Source: Azospirillum sp. B510
GTDB lineage: Bacteria > Pseudomonadota > Alphaproteobacteria > Azospirillales > Azospirillaceae
Assembly: GCF_000010725.1 (NCBI RefSeq)
Contig: NC_013856.1
Span: 434,001-498,000 of the forward strand
DNA length: 64,000 bases
Direction: 5' to 3'
The position numbers were made by a program, and so were the translations under genes. The notes below the pieces were generated by a model. The model had not been told where the DNA came from, made no database searches, and saw nothing but the letters and a program-made list of their open reading frames with translations. Below are positions 9,768 through 19,126 of this stretch, one piece after another (within the stretch, counting starts at the first letter, position 1; each line of letters begins with the position of its first letter).

Positions 9768-10847
9768 TCACACTTCCTGGCAGGCGAGGTGGAGCAGACG
9801 GTGCGCGGTGGCGGCCTCGTCGCCGGTCAGCCTTTCCAGGCCGGCGAAGGCGCGTTCGGAATTCCGCTGGATATAATCGGCATTCGCCGGATATTCGGCG
9901 GCGCGCCAACTGGTGATGGAGATGGCGAGGGCGAGACGGGCCGCCACCAGATCGGGCAGCAATTCCACCTCCTCCGCCGCCAGCGGCAGCACGGAGGTAT
10001 AGGCGCGGGTCATCTCGACCATCGAGCCGAAGGGCGTCTCGCCGCTGGTGACGTGATAGGCCAGCGCCGTCGCCAGATCGTTGACCAGCGGGGCTTTCAG
10101 CGCGTCGCCGAAATCGATGATGCCGGTGACCGTTTCGTAGCCGACCGGATCGACCACCGCATTGTGGGGATTGAGGTCGTTGTGGATCACCTGATGCCGC
10201 AGGGCGGGCAGGCGGGGATCGACCTGATCGGCGAAGCGGGCGATGAAGCGCTCGACCATCCGGCGGCGCGGGCCGTCCGCCAGATAGCGCAGCTTGTCGG
10301 CGACGCTGACGGTGCGGGTGATATCCCACAGCAGATCGCGCTCCGAGCCCGGATGGTGATAGTCGGACAGCGCCAGATCCAGCCGGGCCAGCGTGGTTCC
10401 CAGCGCCCGCATCTGTCCCGGCGACGCCGGTGCGGCGTGAAGCGGCGTGCCGTCCAGATAGGTCAGCAGCCGCAGGATCATCGGGTGGCCATCGACCACC
10501 ACCGTCGCCTGGGTCTCGCCGTCCAGGGTGGGCACGACGCGGGGGACGGGCAGGGTGGCGTCACGCACCGCCACATGCCGCATCGCCTCGGTCTGGAAGC
10601 TGGTGACCAGCGGCGGTTCGGCCGGATTGGTGAATTTCAGCACAAAGCTCTGTCCAACAAAGCCTTGTCCACCGGAGCCCTGCCCGCCGGCGGCGGTGAC
10701 GTGGAAGTTGCGGTCGCGCTCGCTGCTCAGCTCGCGGACGGTGCCGGTCACTCCGAAATGCCGCCGCATCATGACGCCGGCCTCGTTCACCGGGATCGGT
10801 GGCGCGACGGTGGTCAGAACATCGCCTGCTGTCTGGGCCCCAGTCAT
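9768..10847 (-). CDS. Aminoglycoside-phosphotransferase-fold kinase (hydroxylysine kinase type)
   Basis: 359 aa with the choline/aminoglycoside kinase fold: SSERDRNFHV near the N-terminus, catalytic loop VIHNDLNPHNAVVD (Asp near 225) and metal motif IIDFGDALKAPLVNDLA. The SERDxNF and loop motifs match the AGPHD1/hydroxylysine kinase family. A short Gly/Gln-rich insertion (about 54-70, imperfect repeats of GGQGxxV) sits in the N-lobe. It forms a two-gene operon with the downstream phospho-lyase (6 nt gap) and has a GntR-type operator in its promoter. Confidence 0.8.
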   Translation of the reverse strand: MTGAQTAGDVLTTVAPPIPVNEAGVMMRRHFGVTGTVRELSSERDRNFHVTAAGGQGSGGQGFVGQSFVLKFTNPAEPPLVTSFQTEAMRHVAVRDATLPVPRVVPTLDGETQATVVVDGHPMILRLLTYLDGTPLHAAPASPGQMRALGTTLARLDLALSDYHHPGSERDLLWDITRTVSVADKLRYLADGPRRRMVERFIARFADQVDPRLPALRHQVIHNDLNPHNAVVDPVGYETVTGIIDFGDALKAPLVNDLATALAYHVTSGETPFGSMVEMTRAYTSVLPLAAEEVELLPDLVAARLALAISITSWRAAEYPANADYIQRNSERAFAGLERLTGDEAATAHRLLHLACQEV

Positions 10848-10883
10848 GGCCGGTGTCTCCTCGCTGCTCGAAGTCTTGCTGTT

Positions 10884-10893
10884 TGATGCATCA
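10884..10893. promoter_or_regulatory. GntR (FCD) operator, copy 1
   Basis: Perfect palindrome TGATGCATCA, 37 bp upstream of the kinase start. An identical core occurs in front of the adjacent GntR gene. FCD-family GntR proteins typically bind short palindromes of this kind, so this is the likely site of local control. Confidence 0.7.
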
Positions 10894-10939
10894 TCATGAC
10901 GGATGACCCGGTCCTAGGAAACGGCAAAGCGGACGACGA

Positions 10940-11635
10940 TCATGATGCCAGCGCCTGCCGTGTCGGGGGCCGGGTCATGGCGTCGATCCGCTCGAGGATC
11001 GGGCCGCTGGCCAGCAGAATGTCGGCCTGGATGGCGATGGCGGCGGCCGGGCCGTCGTGACGGCGGATGGCGTCCATCAATGGGTAGTGATGGTCGATCA
11101 TGATGCGTCCGGCACCACCATAGACGTCGGCGATCAGTGGTCCCATCTGGAGCCACAACCGCCGCAGAATGTCGCCGAGCACCGGCATGGCGGCGGCCTC
11201 GGACAGTTTGAAATGGAAGATCTGGTTGAGTTCGGTGGCAAGCGCGGTGTCCCCGGCAGCCATCGCCTCCTCGTTGCGTATCAGCAGGGCCTCCAACTGA
11301 CCGATCCGGGCCGGCGTGATCTTCAAGGCCGCCTGGGCGGCGGCCATCCCCTCCAGTTGGACGCGGATGTCGCGGATCTCCAGATAGGTCGCCCGCGACA
11401 GCATCGGAACGCGGATGTCGCGCGGCGAGCGCAGCACCAGAGCCTGATCCTGCACCAGACGCAGGATGGCATCGCGCACCGGTGTGACGCTGGTCCCCAG
11501 CCTTTCCGCCAGATCGCGGATCTTGAGACGGTCGTTCGGCTTGAACGCCCCCTTCATCAGCGCCTCGCACAGCTTCTGATAGATCGTGCCGCCGAGATTG
11601 TCATGGTCGAGAAGGGTGAGATCAAACCCGCTCAT
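10940..11635 (-). CDS. GntR family transcriptional regulator, FCD subfamily
   Basis: 231 aa. N-terminal winged helix (about 10-75: IYQKLCEALMKGAFKPNDRLKI, DLAERLGTSVTPVRDAI) and an all-helical FCD effector domain (about 90-225) with the metal/acid-binding histidine pattern (FHFKL, IMIDHHYPLMDAI). Start ATG 11635 chosen for MSGFDLTLLDHDNLG with AGGAAAG just upstream; an earlier in-frame MMHHTAND start at about 11674 would overlap the operator. Likely represses itself and the kinase/phospho-lyase genes through the two TGATGCATCA sites and is released by their substrate. Confidence 0.9.
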   Translation of the reverse strand: MSGFDLTLLDHDNLGGTIYQKLCEALMKGAFKPNDRLKIRDLAERLGTSVTPVRDAILRLVQDQALVLRSPRDIRVPMLSRATYLEIRDIRVQLEGMAAAQAALKITPARIGQLEALLIRNEEAMAAGDTALATELNQIFHFKLSEAAAMPVLGDILRRLWLQMGPLIADVYGGAGRIMIDHHYPLMDAIRRHDGPAAAIAIQADILLASGPILERIDAMTRPPTRQALAS

Positions 11636-11662
11636 CGGCTTTCCTGATCCATCATTCGCTGT

Positions 11663-11674
11663 ATGATGCATCAT
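11663..11674. promoter_or_regulatory. GntR (FCD) operator, copy 2
   Basis: Perfect 12-bp palindrome ATGATGCATCAT, 28 bp upstream of the GntR start and sharing the TGATGCATCA core with the site before the kinase gene. Position suggests autoregulation. Confidence 0.7.
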
Positions 11675-11720
11675 ATTAGGAAGCTGCGGGACGGCGGTCA
11701 AGACTGGAATGGGCGGCGGA

Positions 11721-12197
11721 TCATTCATCCTCGGCCTTGAAGCGATAGCGGAAATCGCAATGCCCGGCTCCCTGCATGATGGTCTGCGTGCGCTCCATCG
11801 TGATGCGCGGGTCGTAGCCGGTGCAGAAGGCGGCGTCGCGGTTGCAGGACAGCAGATGTCCGATGGCCCCCAACCCCATCTCCTTGTACATCTCGGCATA
11901 ACGGCAACGCGTGACGTTGTAGTCGAAATGCGTGTCGTCCTGCCGCGTGACCTCCAGGCGCAAGGCGTCGTCCTTGGTCCACAGCGCTTGCAGATCGACG
12001 AAGCTCCCGAGGCTGGTCCCCTCCGGCTCGGTGGCGGCGAAGGACCGCGCGGCCGCCAGCGCCGCCTTGGTGATCGCCGCCCCCAGAATCTCCTGCGCCG
12101 CGGCTTCGCCCAGACGGGCGGCCATCTCCTCATAGACCGGCTTCAGGATTTCCGCTTCGATGCGGCGTCTTTCAAGAATGCCCATTGGTTCTGTCAT
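11721..12197 (-). CDS. L-2-amino-thiazoline-4-carboxylate hydrolase-like protein
   Basis: 158 aa protein matching the ATC-hydrolase family (helical N-half, then VTRCRYAEMYKEMGLGAIGHLLSCNRDAAFCTGYDP with conserved Cys, and C-terminal TQTIMQGAGHCDFRYRF). Founder members open the thiazoline ring of ATC on the way to cysteine; many relatives act on unknown substrates. It is co-oriented with the GntR gene, 86 nt upstream of its start, so it may be cotranscribed. Function in this cluster is not known. Confidence 0.75.
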   Translation of the reverse strand: MTEPMGILERRRIEAEILKPVYEEMAARLGEAAAQEILGAAITKAALAAARSFAATEPEGTSLGSFVDLQALWTKDDALRLEVTRQDDTHFDYNVTRCRYAEMYKEMGLGAIGHLLSCNRDAAFCTGYDPRITMERTQTIMQGAGHCDFRYRFKAEDE

Positions 12198-12865
12198 GAC
12201 AGGCTACATTCCTTCAAGCGGCGACCTGGCCAAGAACTTCCGCCAGACGCGATAACGCGATGACGCGATCCTGCCTAAAATACCCGGGCTCCGAAACGGT
12301 CATTTCGCGGGGATGCCGTCGAAGACGGATTTCATTTTCCATATACCTGTAGGGGCTTAAACTGAAACGGCAGAATTGCGGCGTTTCCAGTTCTGCTGAC
12401 ATGTCCACATAGTGATTGGAGTTGGCAAGAAAGAGGGTATTTGAACGCCGGACTTGAGCGGGTTTTGGCGGCTGGCTTGGAGAGATTGAGCCTAATGTCC
12501 TGTGAGATTGGCCAGCCTCCATGATGCGAGAATCAAGTTAAGCGGTGTGGTTACATGGCACAAAACCGATGCGCTAAGCCAGTGCAGCGGGAAAGAGCTT
12601 TGAATCTGGTTACGCCATGGTCGTACTCTGCTGGGATGGAGAGCTTCTGCAATATCTTCTTTACAGGCAAATTTTTCGACATCTAGCGTGTGTTCAATAC
12701 CAATCCATCATGGATTGGTTGTTTTCACAGGATACACGCCATGGCGAAGTTCTATTTGATTGTGAGGATTGTTTTTATTACTTTGGAAATATTCGGGCGC
12801 ATCCGCGATATGGTTGGGTAGGCTGCAAAATAGTGGGTGCTTTAGCATCGGCCTTGAGCGTGCTC
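12198..12865. other. AT-richer gene-poor stretch
   Basis: About 670 bp between the ATC-hydrolase-like gene and the IS630 element. Base composition falls clearly below the neighbourhood, especially 12600-12830. Short open frames exist (for example 12617-12868 plus, 12214-12522 minus) but none has a ribosome site or recognisable domain. It contains the promoter region of the minus-strand gene and a strong palindrome at 12699-12719. Probably acquired or eroded DNA. Confidence 0.5.
12699..12719. promoter_or_regulatory. 21-bp palindrome of unknown role
   Basis: ACCAATCCAT, one C, ATGGATTGGT: perfect 10-bp arms. It stands in AT-rich DNA without a clear gene. Could be an operator or a mobile-element remnant. 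Confidence 0.4.
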
Positions 12866-14029
12866 TAGTGTTCCGACTCTAACGTTTGGTTCCGATGGTT
12901 TGGCGTAATGCGGTTTTGGCTTTTTCGACCTTGGCGAGTATTTCCTTGGTGGTCGCCGTCCAAACGAACGGCTTTGGATGCTCGTTGTGTTCGGCAAGAT
13001 ACCGGTAAATCGCGACCTCCAGATCGGTGACGCTCCTGAAGACGCCACGGCGAATGCGCTTGCGGGTGATTTCGGCGAAGAACCACTCGACCATGTTCAG
13101 CCAGGACGACGCGGTCGGCGTGAAATGGAGGTGGAACCGGGGATGGCGTTCAAGCCAGGCGGCGACTTCGGCGTGCTTGTGGGTGCCGTAGTTGTCCACG
13201 ATCAGGTGAAGGTCGATGTCGGCTGGCGTGTCGGCGTCGATGGTGTCGAGGAATCTGATGAACTCCTGATGCCGGTGCTTGTCCATGCAGCGCCCGATCA
13301 CCCGACCGTCCAGCAGGTTCAGAGCGGCGAACAGGGTCGTAGTGCCATGGCGCTTGTAGTCATGGGTCAGGGTGCCTGCCCGCCCTTTCGTCAACGGCAA
13401 TCCCGGCTGGGTGCGGTCCAGCGCCTGGATTTGGCTCTTCTCGTCCACCGACAGCACCAGTGCCCGATCCGGCGGATTAAGGTAGAGACCGACGACATCG
13501 ACCAGTTTGGCTTCGAAATCGGGATCGTTGGATAGTTTGAAGGTCCGGACCTGATGCGGTTTCAGCCCATGGGCCTGCCAGATTTTCTGGACGCTGCTGA
13601 CCGCGATCCCAACGGCCCGGGCCATGGCCCGGGCACTCCAATGCGTCGCATCGGGAGGCCGTTCCGTGGTCGTCTTGGTCACCACTTGACGCACCGTTGC
13701 TTCCGAAAGCGGCTTTTTGCCCGGTGGCCGCGTCTTGTCGCGCAGCAGTCCGTCCACACCCGCTTCGGCAAACCGCGCCTGCCAGCGCCAGACCGTCGGT
13801 TTCGACTGCCCGGTTCGCTCCATGATTTCCATCGTCCCGACACCCTCAGCCGTCAGCAGCACGATCTGCGCACGGCGAACGTGCTTTTGACGGGTGTTCC
13901 GGTCTGCCACAAGCCTGTCCAACCGAGCCCGATCCTCAGGCGAGAGCTGGAACAAAATCCCCGTTCTCATGACTCAACACTCGCACAGCGCGCGACAAAG
14001 GGGAATCGTCTGTTTCGGTCAGAACACTA
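12866..14029 (-). mobile_element. IS630 family insertion sequence
   Basis: Ends are TA-GTGTTCCGACTC on the left and, reading inward from the right, TA-GTGTTCTGACCG, i.e. imperfect terminal inverted repeats flanked by a TA duplication as expected for IS630/Tc1-mariner. About 1.16 kb with a single full-length transposase. It appears complete. Confidence 0.88.
12879..13970 (-). CDS. IS630 family transposase
   Basis: 363 aa. Two N-terminal helix-turn-helix segments (AQIVLLTAEGVGTMEIMERTG; WRWQARFAEAGVDGLLRD) and a C-terminal DDE domain with Asp in VLSVDEKSQIQALDRTQPG, Asp in LIVDNYGTHKH and Glu in SSWLNMVEWFFAEIT. All catalytic residues are present, so it is probably active. Confidence 0.93.
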   Translation of the reverse strand: MRTGILFQLSPEDRARLDRLVADRNTRQKHVRRAQIVLLTAEGVGTMEIMERTGQSKPTVWRWQARFAEAGVDGLLRDKTRPPGKKPLSEATVRQVVTKTTTERPPDATHWSARAMARAVGIAVSSVQKIWQAHGLKPHQVRTFKLSNDPDFEAKLVDVVGLYLNPPDRALVLSVDEKSQIQALDRTQPGLPLTKGRAGTLTHDYKRHGTTTLFAALNLLDGRVIGRCMDKHRHQEFIRFLDTIDADTPADIDLHLIVDNYGTHKHAEVAAWLERHPRFHLHFTPTASSWLNMVEWFFAEITRKRIRRGVFRSVTDLEVAIYRYLAEHNEHPKPFVWTATTKEILAKVEKAKTALRQTIGTKR

Positions 14030-14123
14030 GTACTACAGTTGCGGATTTTGGCGCATTTTCCGATGTGCTATGGCAGCGGCGAATTGAACCGCGCCGGTTT
14101 TCCCGGAGGCCGGTTTGGTTGAG

Positions 14124-15026
<903 letters not shown>

Positions 15027-15030
<4 letters not shown>

Positions 15031-15356
15031 TTCTTGAACGGGCGGTCGAGCTCCGCCTGAGCAAAATACGCCGACGCCTTGCGCAGAATCTCGTTCGCTT
15101 GGCGCAGTTCGCGATTCTCACGCTCCAGCGCCTTGATCCGCTCCTGCTCGTCCGTCGTCGGACCGGGCCGCTTGCCCTGGTCACGTTCGGCCTGCCGGAC
15201 CCAGCCCCGCAACGTCTCCGCCGTGCAGCCGATCTTCGCAGCGATCGAGCCGATCGCAGCCCACTGCGACGCGTGTTCGCCTTCGTGGTCAAACACCATG
15301 CGAACCGCGCGTTCGCGCACTTCAGGCGCGTATTTGGGTGATGCTTGCTTCGTCAT
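15027..15356 (-). CDS. IS3 family transposase orfA
   Basis: 109 aa DNA-binding subunit: helix-turn-helix ([29 protein letters not shown]) followed by a leucine-zipper coiled coil ([33 protein letters not shown]). It overlaps the orfB start by 4 nt, the arrangement used for programmed -1 frameshifting in IS3 elements. Confidence 0.9.
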
Positions 15357-15409
15357 GTTGAACCCAGTCTCTCAAGAAACGGGGCCTCCAGAAAACCCGG
15401 TGCGGTTCA

Positions 15410-15646
15410 GTCGCAGCCAGCAAGGTGAAGGAGACCGGCGACTGACGGCTGGAGATCGTCAAACGCTCCGATCAGGCCAAGGGCTTTGTCGTGCTCCCGA
15501 AGCGGTGGCTGGTCGAGCGAACGCTGTCATGGCTCACACGCTGCCGCCGCCTCGTACGCCATTACGAACTCTATCTCCGAACCTCCGTCGCCTTCATCCG
15601 CATCGCAATGATCCGGCTGATGCTCCGGCGCATCCCCAGGAAATAA
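15410..15646 (+). pseudogene. IS5 family transposase, C-terminal remnant
   Basis: From 15449 the plus strand encodes [40 protein letters not shown] ... [13 protein letters not shown] and stops at 15646: the C-terminal part of an IS5/IS4-type DDE transposase, including the catalytic Glu region (VERT-W). An in-frame stop at 15443-15445 and the IS3 boundary at 15409 cut off everything upstream. No matching N-terminal half is seen on the far side of the IS3 element. Confidence 0.75.
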
Positions 15647-15758
15647 TCTTTCAGGACAGATGGGGTGATTGGGGTCACGCCGAGAAGGTGGCTGCTCCAG
15701 ACGAGATGAGGGAACGTGGTCCGTGTGCAACGGCCACAAGCATCACGGAGGAGCCGCC

Positions 15759-16790
15759 ATGGAGTATTATGCCGGCCTGGACGTTTCGCTGGAAGAGACT
15801 GCGGTGTGCATCATCGATGCGCAGGGTGCGGTGGTGAAGGAGGCCAAGGTTGCCAGCGAGCCGAAAGCGTTGATCGGCTTCTTTGAGGGGGTCGGCCTGT
15901 CGATGGGTCGGATCGGTCTGGAAGCGTGTTCGCTGACGGCTTGGCTTCACGATCGGATGGCGGCGGCGGGTCTGCCCGTCGTCTGCATGGAAACGCGCCA
16001 AGCCAAGGCGGCGATGGGGGCGATGCCGATCAAGACGGATCGCAACGATGCCCGCGGGCTGGCGCAGATCGTGCGGACCGGCTGGTTTCGACCGGTGCAC
16101 GTCAAGAGCGCGCAATGCCGGTCCTGGCGGGCGTTGCTGAGTGCCCGGCGCCTGGTGCTGAACAAGTTGCGCGACATCGAAAACGGTGTGCGGGCGCTGC
16201 TGCGCGAGGTCGGGATCAAGCTCGGAACACCCGGACGCAAGCAATTCGCCGCCCGGGTTCGCGAATTGGCGGCTTCCGACGCCGTCTTGGCGGCCTTGGC
16301 CGAACCGCTGCTGACGATCATCGAAACCATGCTGGGCGAACTGGCACGCCTGACCCGGCAGGTTCTGACGATCGTACGCGGCGAAACGGTCTGCCGCCGC
16401 CTGATGACGGTGCCCGGCGTCGGCCCGCTGACTGCCTTGGCCTTCCGCGCCACGGTGGACCGGCCCGAGCGCTTCCGCCACTCGCGCGATGTCGGCGCCC
16501 ATCTCGGCTTGACGCCGCGGCGCTACCAGTCAGGGGAAACCGATATCCAGGGAAGGATCAGCCGATGTGGCGACGAGCTGGCGCGAACCGCCCTGTATGA
16601 GGCGGCCCACGCGCTGCTCGTCCGCTCGCGGAAATGGTCGAGCCTGCGGGCCTGGGGCATGAAGGTCGCGAAGGCTCGCGGCATGGCCCGGGCACGCGTT
16701 GCCGTCGCCCGCAAGCTCGCGGTCATCCTGCATCGGATGTGGCAGGACGGCAGCGAGTTCCGCTGGGGTAAGGAGCCCGTCGCCGCATGA
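15759..16790 (+). CDS. IS110 family transposase
   Basis: 343 aa. N-terminal RuvC-like DEDD domain (Asp in YYAGLDVS, Glu in IGLEACSLT, Asp pair in KTDRNDARGLAQI) and C-terminal Transposase_20 domain (MTVPGVGPLTALAFRATV ... LGLTPRRYQSGETDIQGRIS) with the conserved nucleophile-type serine near residue 258. Start ATG 15759 follows ACGGAGGAGCC. Both catalytic regions look intact, unlike the second IS110-type gene at 19701-20552. Confidence 0.92.
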   Translation: MEYYAGLDVSLEETAVCIIDAQGAVVKEAKVASEPKALIGFFEGVGLSMGRIGLEACSLTAWLHDRMAAAGLPVVCMETRQAKAAMGAMPIKTDRNDARGLAQIVRTGWFRPVHVKSAQCRSWRALLSARRLVLNKLRDIENGVRALLREVGIKLGTPGRKQFAARVRELAASDAVLAALAEPLLTIIETMLGELARLTRQVLTIVRGETVCRRLMTVPGVGPLTALAFRATVDRPERFRHSRDVGAHLGLTPRRYQSGETDIQGRISRCGDELARTALYEAAHALLVRSRKWSSLRAWGMKVAKARGMARARVAVARKLAVILHRMWQDGSEFRWGKEPVAA

Positions 16791-17240
16791 CGATGTAGAA
16801 GCCCACCAACCGAATTCGTCGGCAGCGACGAACCGGATCGTTCCCGTGGGGACGATGGGCGAGGCGATCTCGTTGAGAGTCCGGAACCGCCGGGGGCAAC
16901 TCCGGCAGGTCGCCAGACAGATTGAGACGCCTCGCCTTCCGGACCCCATGATGCGGCGGCCTCCGCGCCGACCGCGAAGAGAAGCGCGTGACCCAGGGGA
17001 ACGGTCATTCGTCCAGCCCGACCGCCGGCCAGTTCAGCACCGTGCTCGGGACCGTCAAGGACGCGGTACCCGCGCCGCTGACGCGGTGACCTGCGGCCAT
17101 CCTTGACCGTCCCGGCGCGCGGCGCTCTGACGATCCCAGGTCGGGACGGAGGGATGGTCTGGATCAGTCGAACAAAGGGATAAGCACCCCCATACCCGCC
17201 GAAATCAGTAGGGAGCAGAAAAGGCACATCCCGCCTTGAC
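16791..17240 (+). ncRNA. Noncoding 3' flank of IS110 transposase, candidate guide (bridge/seek) RNA
   Basis: About 450 bp without a credible gene. It contains several self-complementary stretches, for example GGACCGTCAAGGACGCGG against the later CATCCTTGACCGTCCC (about 17050-17120). IS110-family elements of the IS1111 type encode their target-guiding RNA downstream of the transposase. Position and structure fit; no specific guide loops were assigned. Confidence 0.4.
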
Positions 17241-17387
17241 CCCACAAACCCAATCAGAGAAGACTCTAAGCCATCCGTGGCAGGAACGCGATCCGGCGGC
17301 ATGAGACGATTCGCCGCACCCTTCGGATGTGGTTGCTGCCCGCGATTCCCTTAATGCGGTGAATGATATCGGGAAAGCCGATGTTAG

Positions 17388-19000
17388 CCGGGAAAATTCA
17401 TGAGGGTTGGCGGGTGTAGCGGCATCCGTTGAGCGGCCGTAGGATTTGGGTGCTGACGCCAACTCCTGCCGTTTCCGGAGCGCCCACCCGCCATGGTTGA
17501 TCATACCCTGCCGCTGCCCGGCCTGTCACCCGTTGCTGGAAAGCCGGTGATCGGGCGCTTTGATGGCGGCCGCCTGTCCTCCGATGGCGGGCTGCTGGTG
17601 CTGCGGGAGGTGGCGAAGCGGCTGCGGATTGCCGATCGGCTGGCCGCCTGTATTGAGGACCCGCGCGATCCAACGCGCACCGTGCATTCGCTGGCCGACA
17701 TCATCGGCTTTCGCCTGCTGGCCATCGCGGCGGGCTACGAGGACGGCAACGACGCCGGCAGCCTACGCTCCGACCCGCTGTTCAAGATGGCCCTGGAACG
17801 CCTGCCGTCCGAGCGTGACCTTTGCTCGCAAGCCACCATCTCGCGCCTGGAGAACCTGCCGGATACCCGCGCACTGCTGCGCATGGGCCGAGCCATGGTC
17901 GATCTCTACTGCGCGTCCTTTCGCCAGGTGCCCAAGCGCATCGTGCTGGATGTAGACGACACCTTCGACACGGTGCATGGCGGTCAGCAGTTGCGCCTGT
18001 TCAACGCCCATTATGACGAGTACGGCTTCCAGCCCATCGTTGTCTTCGACGGCAACGGCCGCTTTGTCACCGCTGTGCTGCGCCCAGCCAAGCGGCCCAA
18101 GGGGACGGAGATCCGGACCTTCCTGCGTCGCCTGCTCCGCGCCATTCGGGCAAACTGGCCCAAGACCGAGATCCTGCTGCGCGCCGACGGCCATTACGCC
18201 TGCCCGGAGGTGCTGGACTGGTGCGAGGCGGAGGGGCTCGACTACGTGCTCGGTCTGCCGACCAGCAGCACACTGCGCCGTCACGTCACCACGCTGGAGG
18301 CCAGCACCGCGGCGCGCTTCCAGGCCATGCCCGGAGCCGACAAGGTGCGCCGCTTCAAGGAATTCTATGACGGGGCCAGCACCTGGAGCCGGGTCCGCCG
18401 CATCGTCGCGCGCGTCGAGGCAGGAGACCAGGGCACCGACAGCCGCTTCATCGTCACCAACCTACGCCACGGCACGGGTCGCTGGCTGTATGCCGGCCTG
18501 TATTGCGCGAGGGGACAGGCGGAAAATCATATAAAAGCCTGGAAATCCCACCTTGCCGCAGACCGGACCTCCTGCACCAAGGCGACGGCCAACCAGTTCC
18601 GCCTGTTCCTGCACGCCGGGGCGTACTGGCTGCTGTGGAGCCTGCGCTCGCTGATGCCGAAACGCTCCCGCTGGCGCACGGTGCAATTCGACACCTTGCG
18701 GCTGCGCTTGGTGAAGACCGCCGCGCGTATCGTGGAGATGAAGACGCAGATCAAGGTGCACCTGCCGACCAGCGCGCCTGATCAGGCGATCATCCACCTC
18801 GCCCTCGGCCGCATGCCCCGGCTCATCTGCTGAGCACCGGGGCAGCGTGCCCCAGCCGTCACCCAATCCCCTCCACCACCAACTCCGACACCGTCACGCC
18901 GCCGTCAGCGCGGCGGCCGACGACGCGCGCCCATACAGCCCAACGTTGATCATCTCAACGCGGCGACCAGACCGCTCGCCACCCTGGTGAATAAAGGCGG
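17388..19000 (+). mobile_element. IS1380 family insertion sequence
   Basis: 1613 bp with imperfect terminal repeats CCGGGAAAATTCATGAGGGT (left) and CCGCCTTTATTCACCAGGGT (right, inverted), flanked by a perfect 4-bp target duplication TTAG at 17384-17387 and 19001-19004. The duplication shows a clean and probably recent insertion, in the DNA just upstream of the cytochrome c gene. Confidence 0.9.
17493..18833 (+). CDS. IS1380 family transposase
   Basis: 446 aa DDE transposase. Visible motifs: LSSDGGLLVLREV near the N-terminus, Asp in VLDVDDTFDTVHGGQQ, Asp in LLRADGHYACPEVL, and Glu in GQAENHIKAWKSHLAADRTSC. Full length for the family and uninterrupted, so probably functional. Confidence 0.93.
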   Translation: MVDHTLPLPGLSPVAGKPVIGRFDGGRLSSDGGLLVLREVAKRLRIADRLAACIEDPRDPTRTVHSLADIIGFRLLAIAAGYEDGNDAGSLRSDPLFKMALERLPSERDLCSQATISRLENLPDTRALLRMGRAMVDLYCASFRQVPKRIVLDVDDTFDTVHGGQQLRLFNAHYDEYGFQPIVVFDGNGRFVTAVLRPAKRPKGTEIRTFLRRLLRAIRANWPKTEILLRADGHYACPEVLDWCEAEGLDYVLGLPTSSTLRRHVTTLEASTAARFQAMPGADKVRRFKEFYDGASTWSRVRRIVARVEAGDQGTDSRFIVTNLRHGTGRWLYAGLYCARGQAENHIKAWKSHLAADRTSCTKATANQFRLFLHAGAYWLLWSLRSLMPKRSRWRTVQFDTLRLRLVKTAARIVEMKTQIKVHLPTSAPDQAIIHLALGRMPRLIC

Positions 19001-19126
19001 TTAGCCATCGGGTAAATTCGCTTTCTGGCCATCCAGGCCGCCGTTAGCCTCCGCGTGAACCGCCGGAGGGAAGCCGGCCGCCGTCCCCGGACATTCGGGG
19101 AGGCGATTGCAAAGGGGAGTTCCGCC

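Larger units (their letters stand above)
15655..17260 (+). mobile_element. IS110 family insertion sequence, IS1111-like layout (ends approximate)
   Basis: An intact IS110-family transposase with a short left flank (about 100 bp) and a long noncoding right flank (about 450 bp). Possible subterminal inverted repeats: GATTGGGGTCA near 15669-15679 and TGACCCCACAAACCCAATCA near 17237-17256. Such subterminal repeats and a long 3' noncoding end are typical of the IS1111 group. IS110 elements make no target duplication, so the exact ends cannot be read here. Confidence 0.6.

Noticed and set aside
12214-12522. Minus-strand open frame upstream of the ATC-hydrolase-like gene
   Set aside because: No start signal or homology; most of it is likely the leader of the downstream gene.
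12617-12868. Small plus-strand open frame (83 codons) in AT-rich DNA
   Set aside because: No ribosome site, no recognisable domain, runs into the IS630 end.
17205-17504. Minus-strand open frame of 99 codons between IS110 and IS1380
   Set aside because: Spans the IS1380 left end and target duplication, so it cannot be an ancestral gene, and has no domain.
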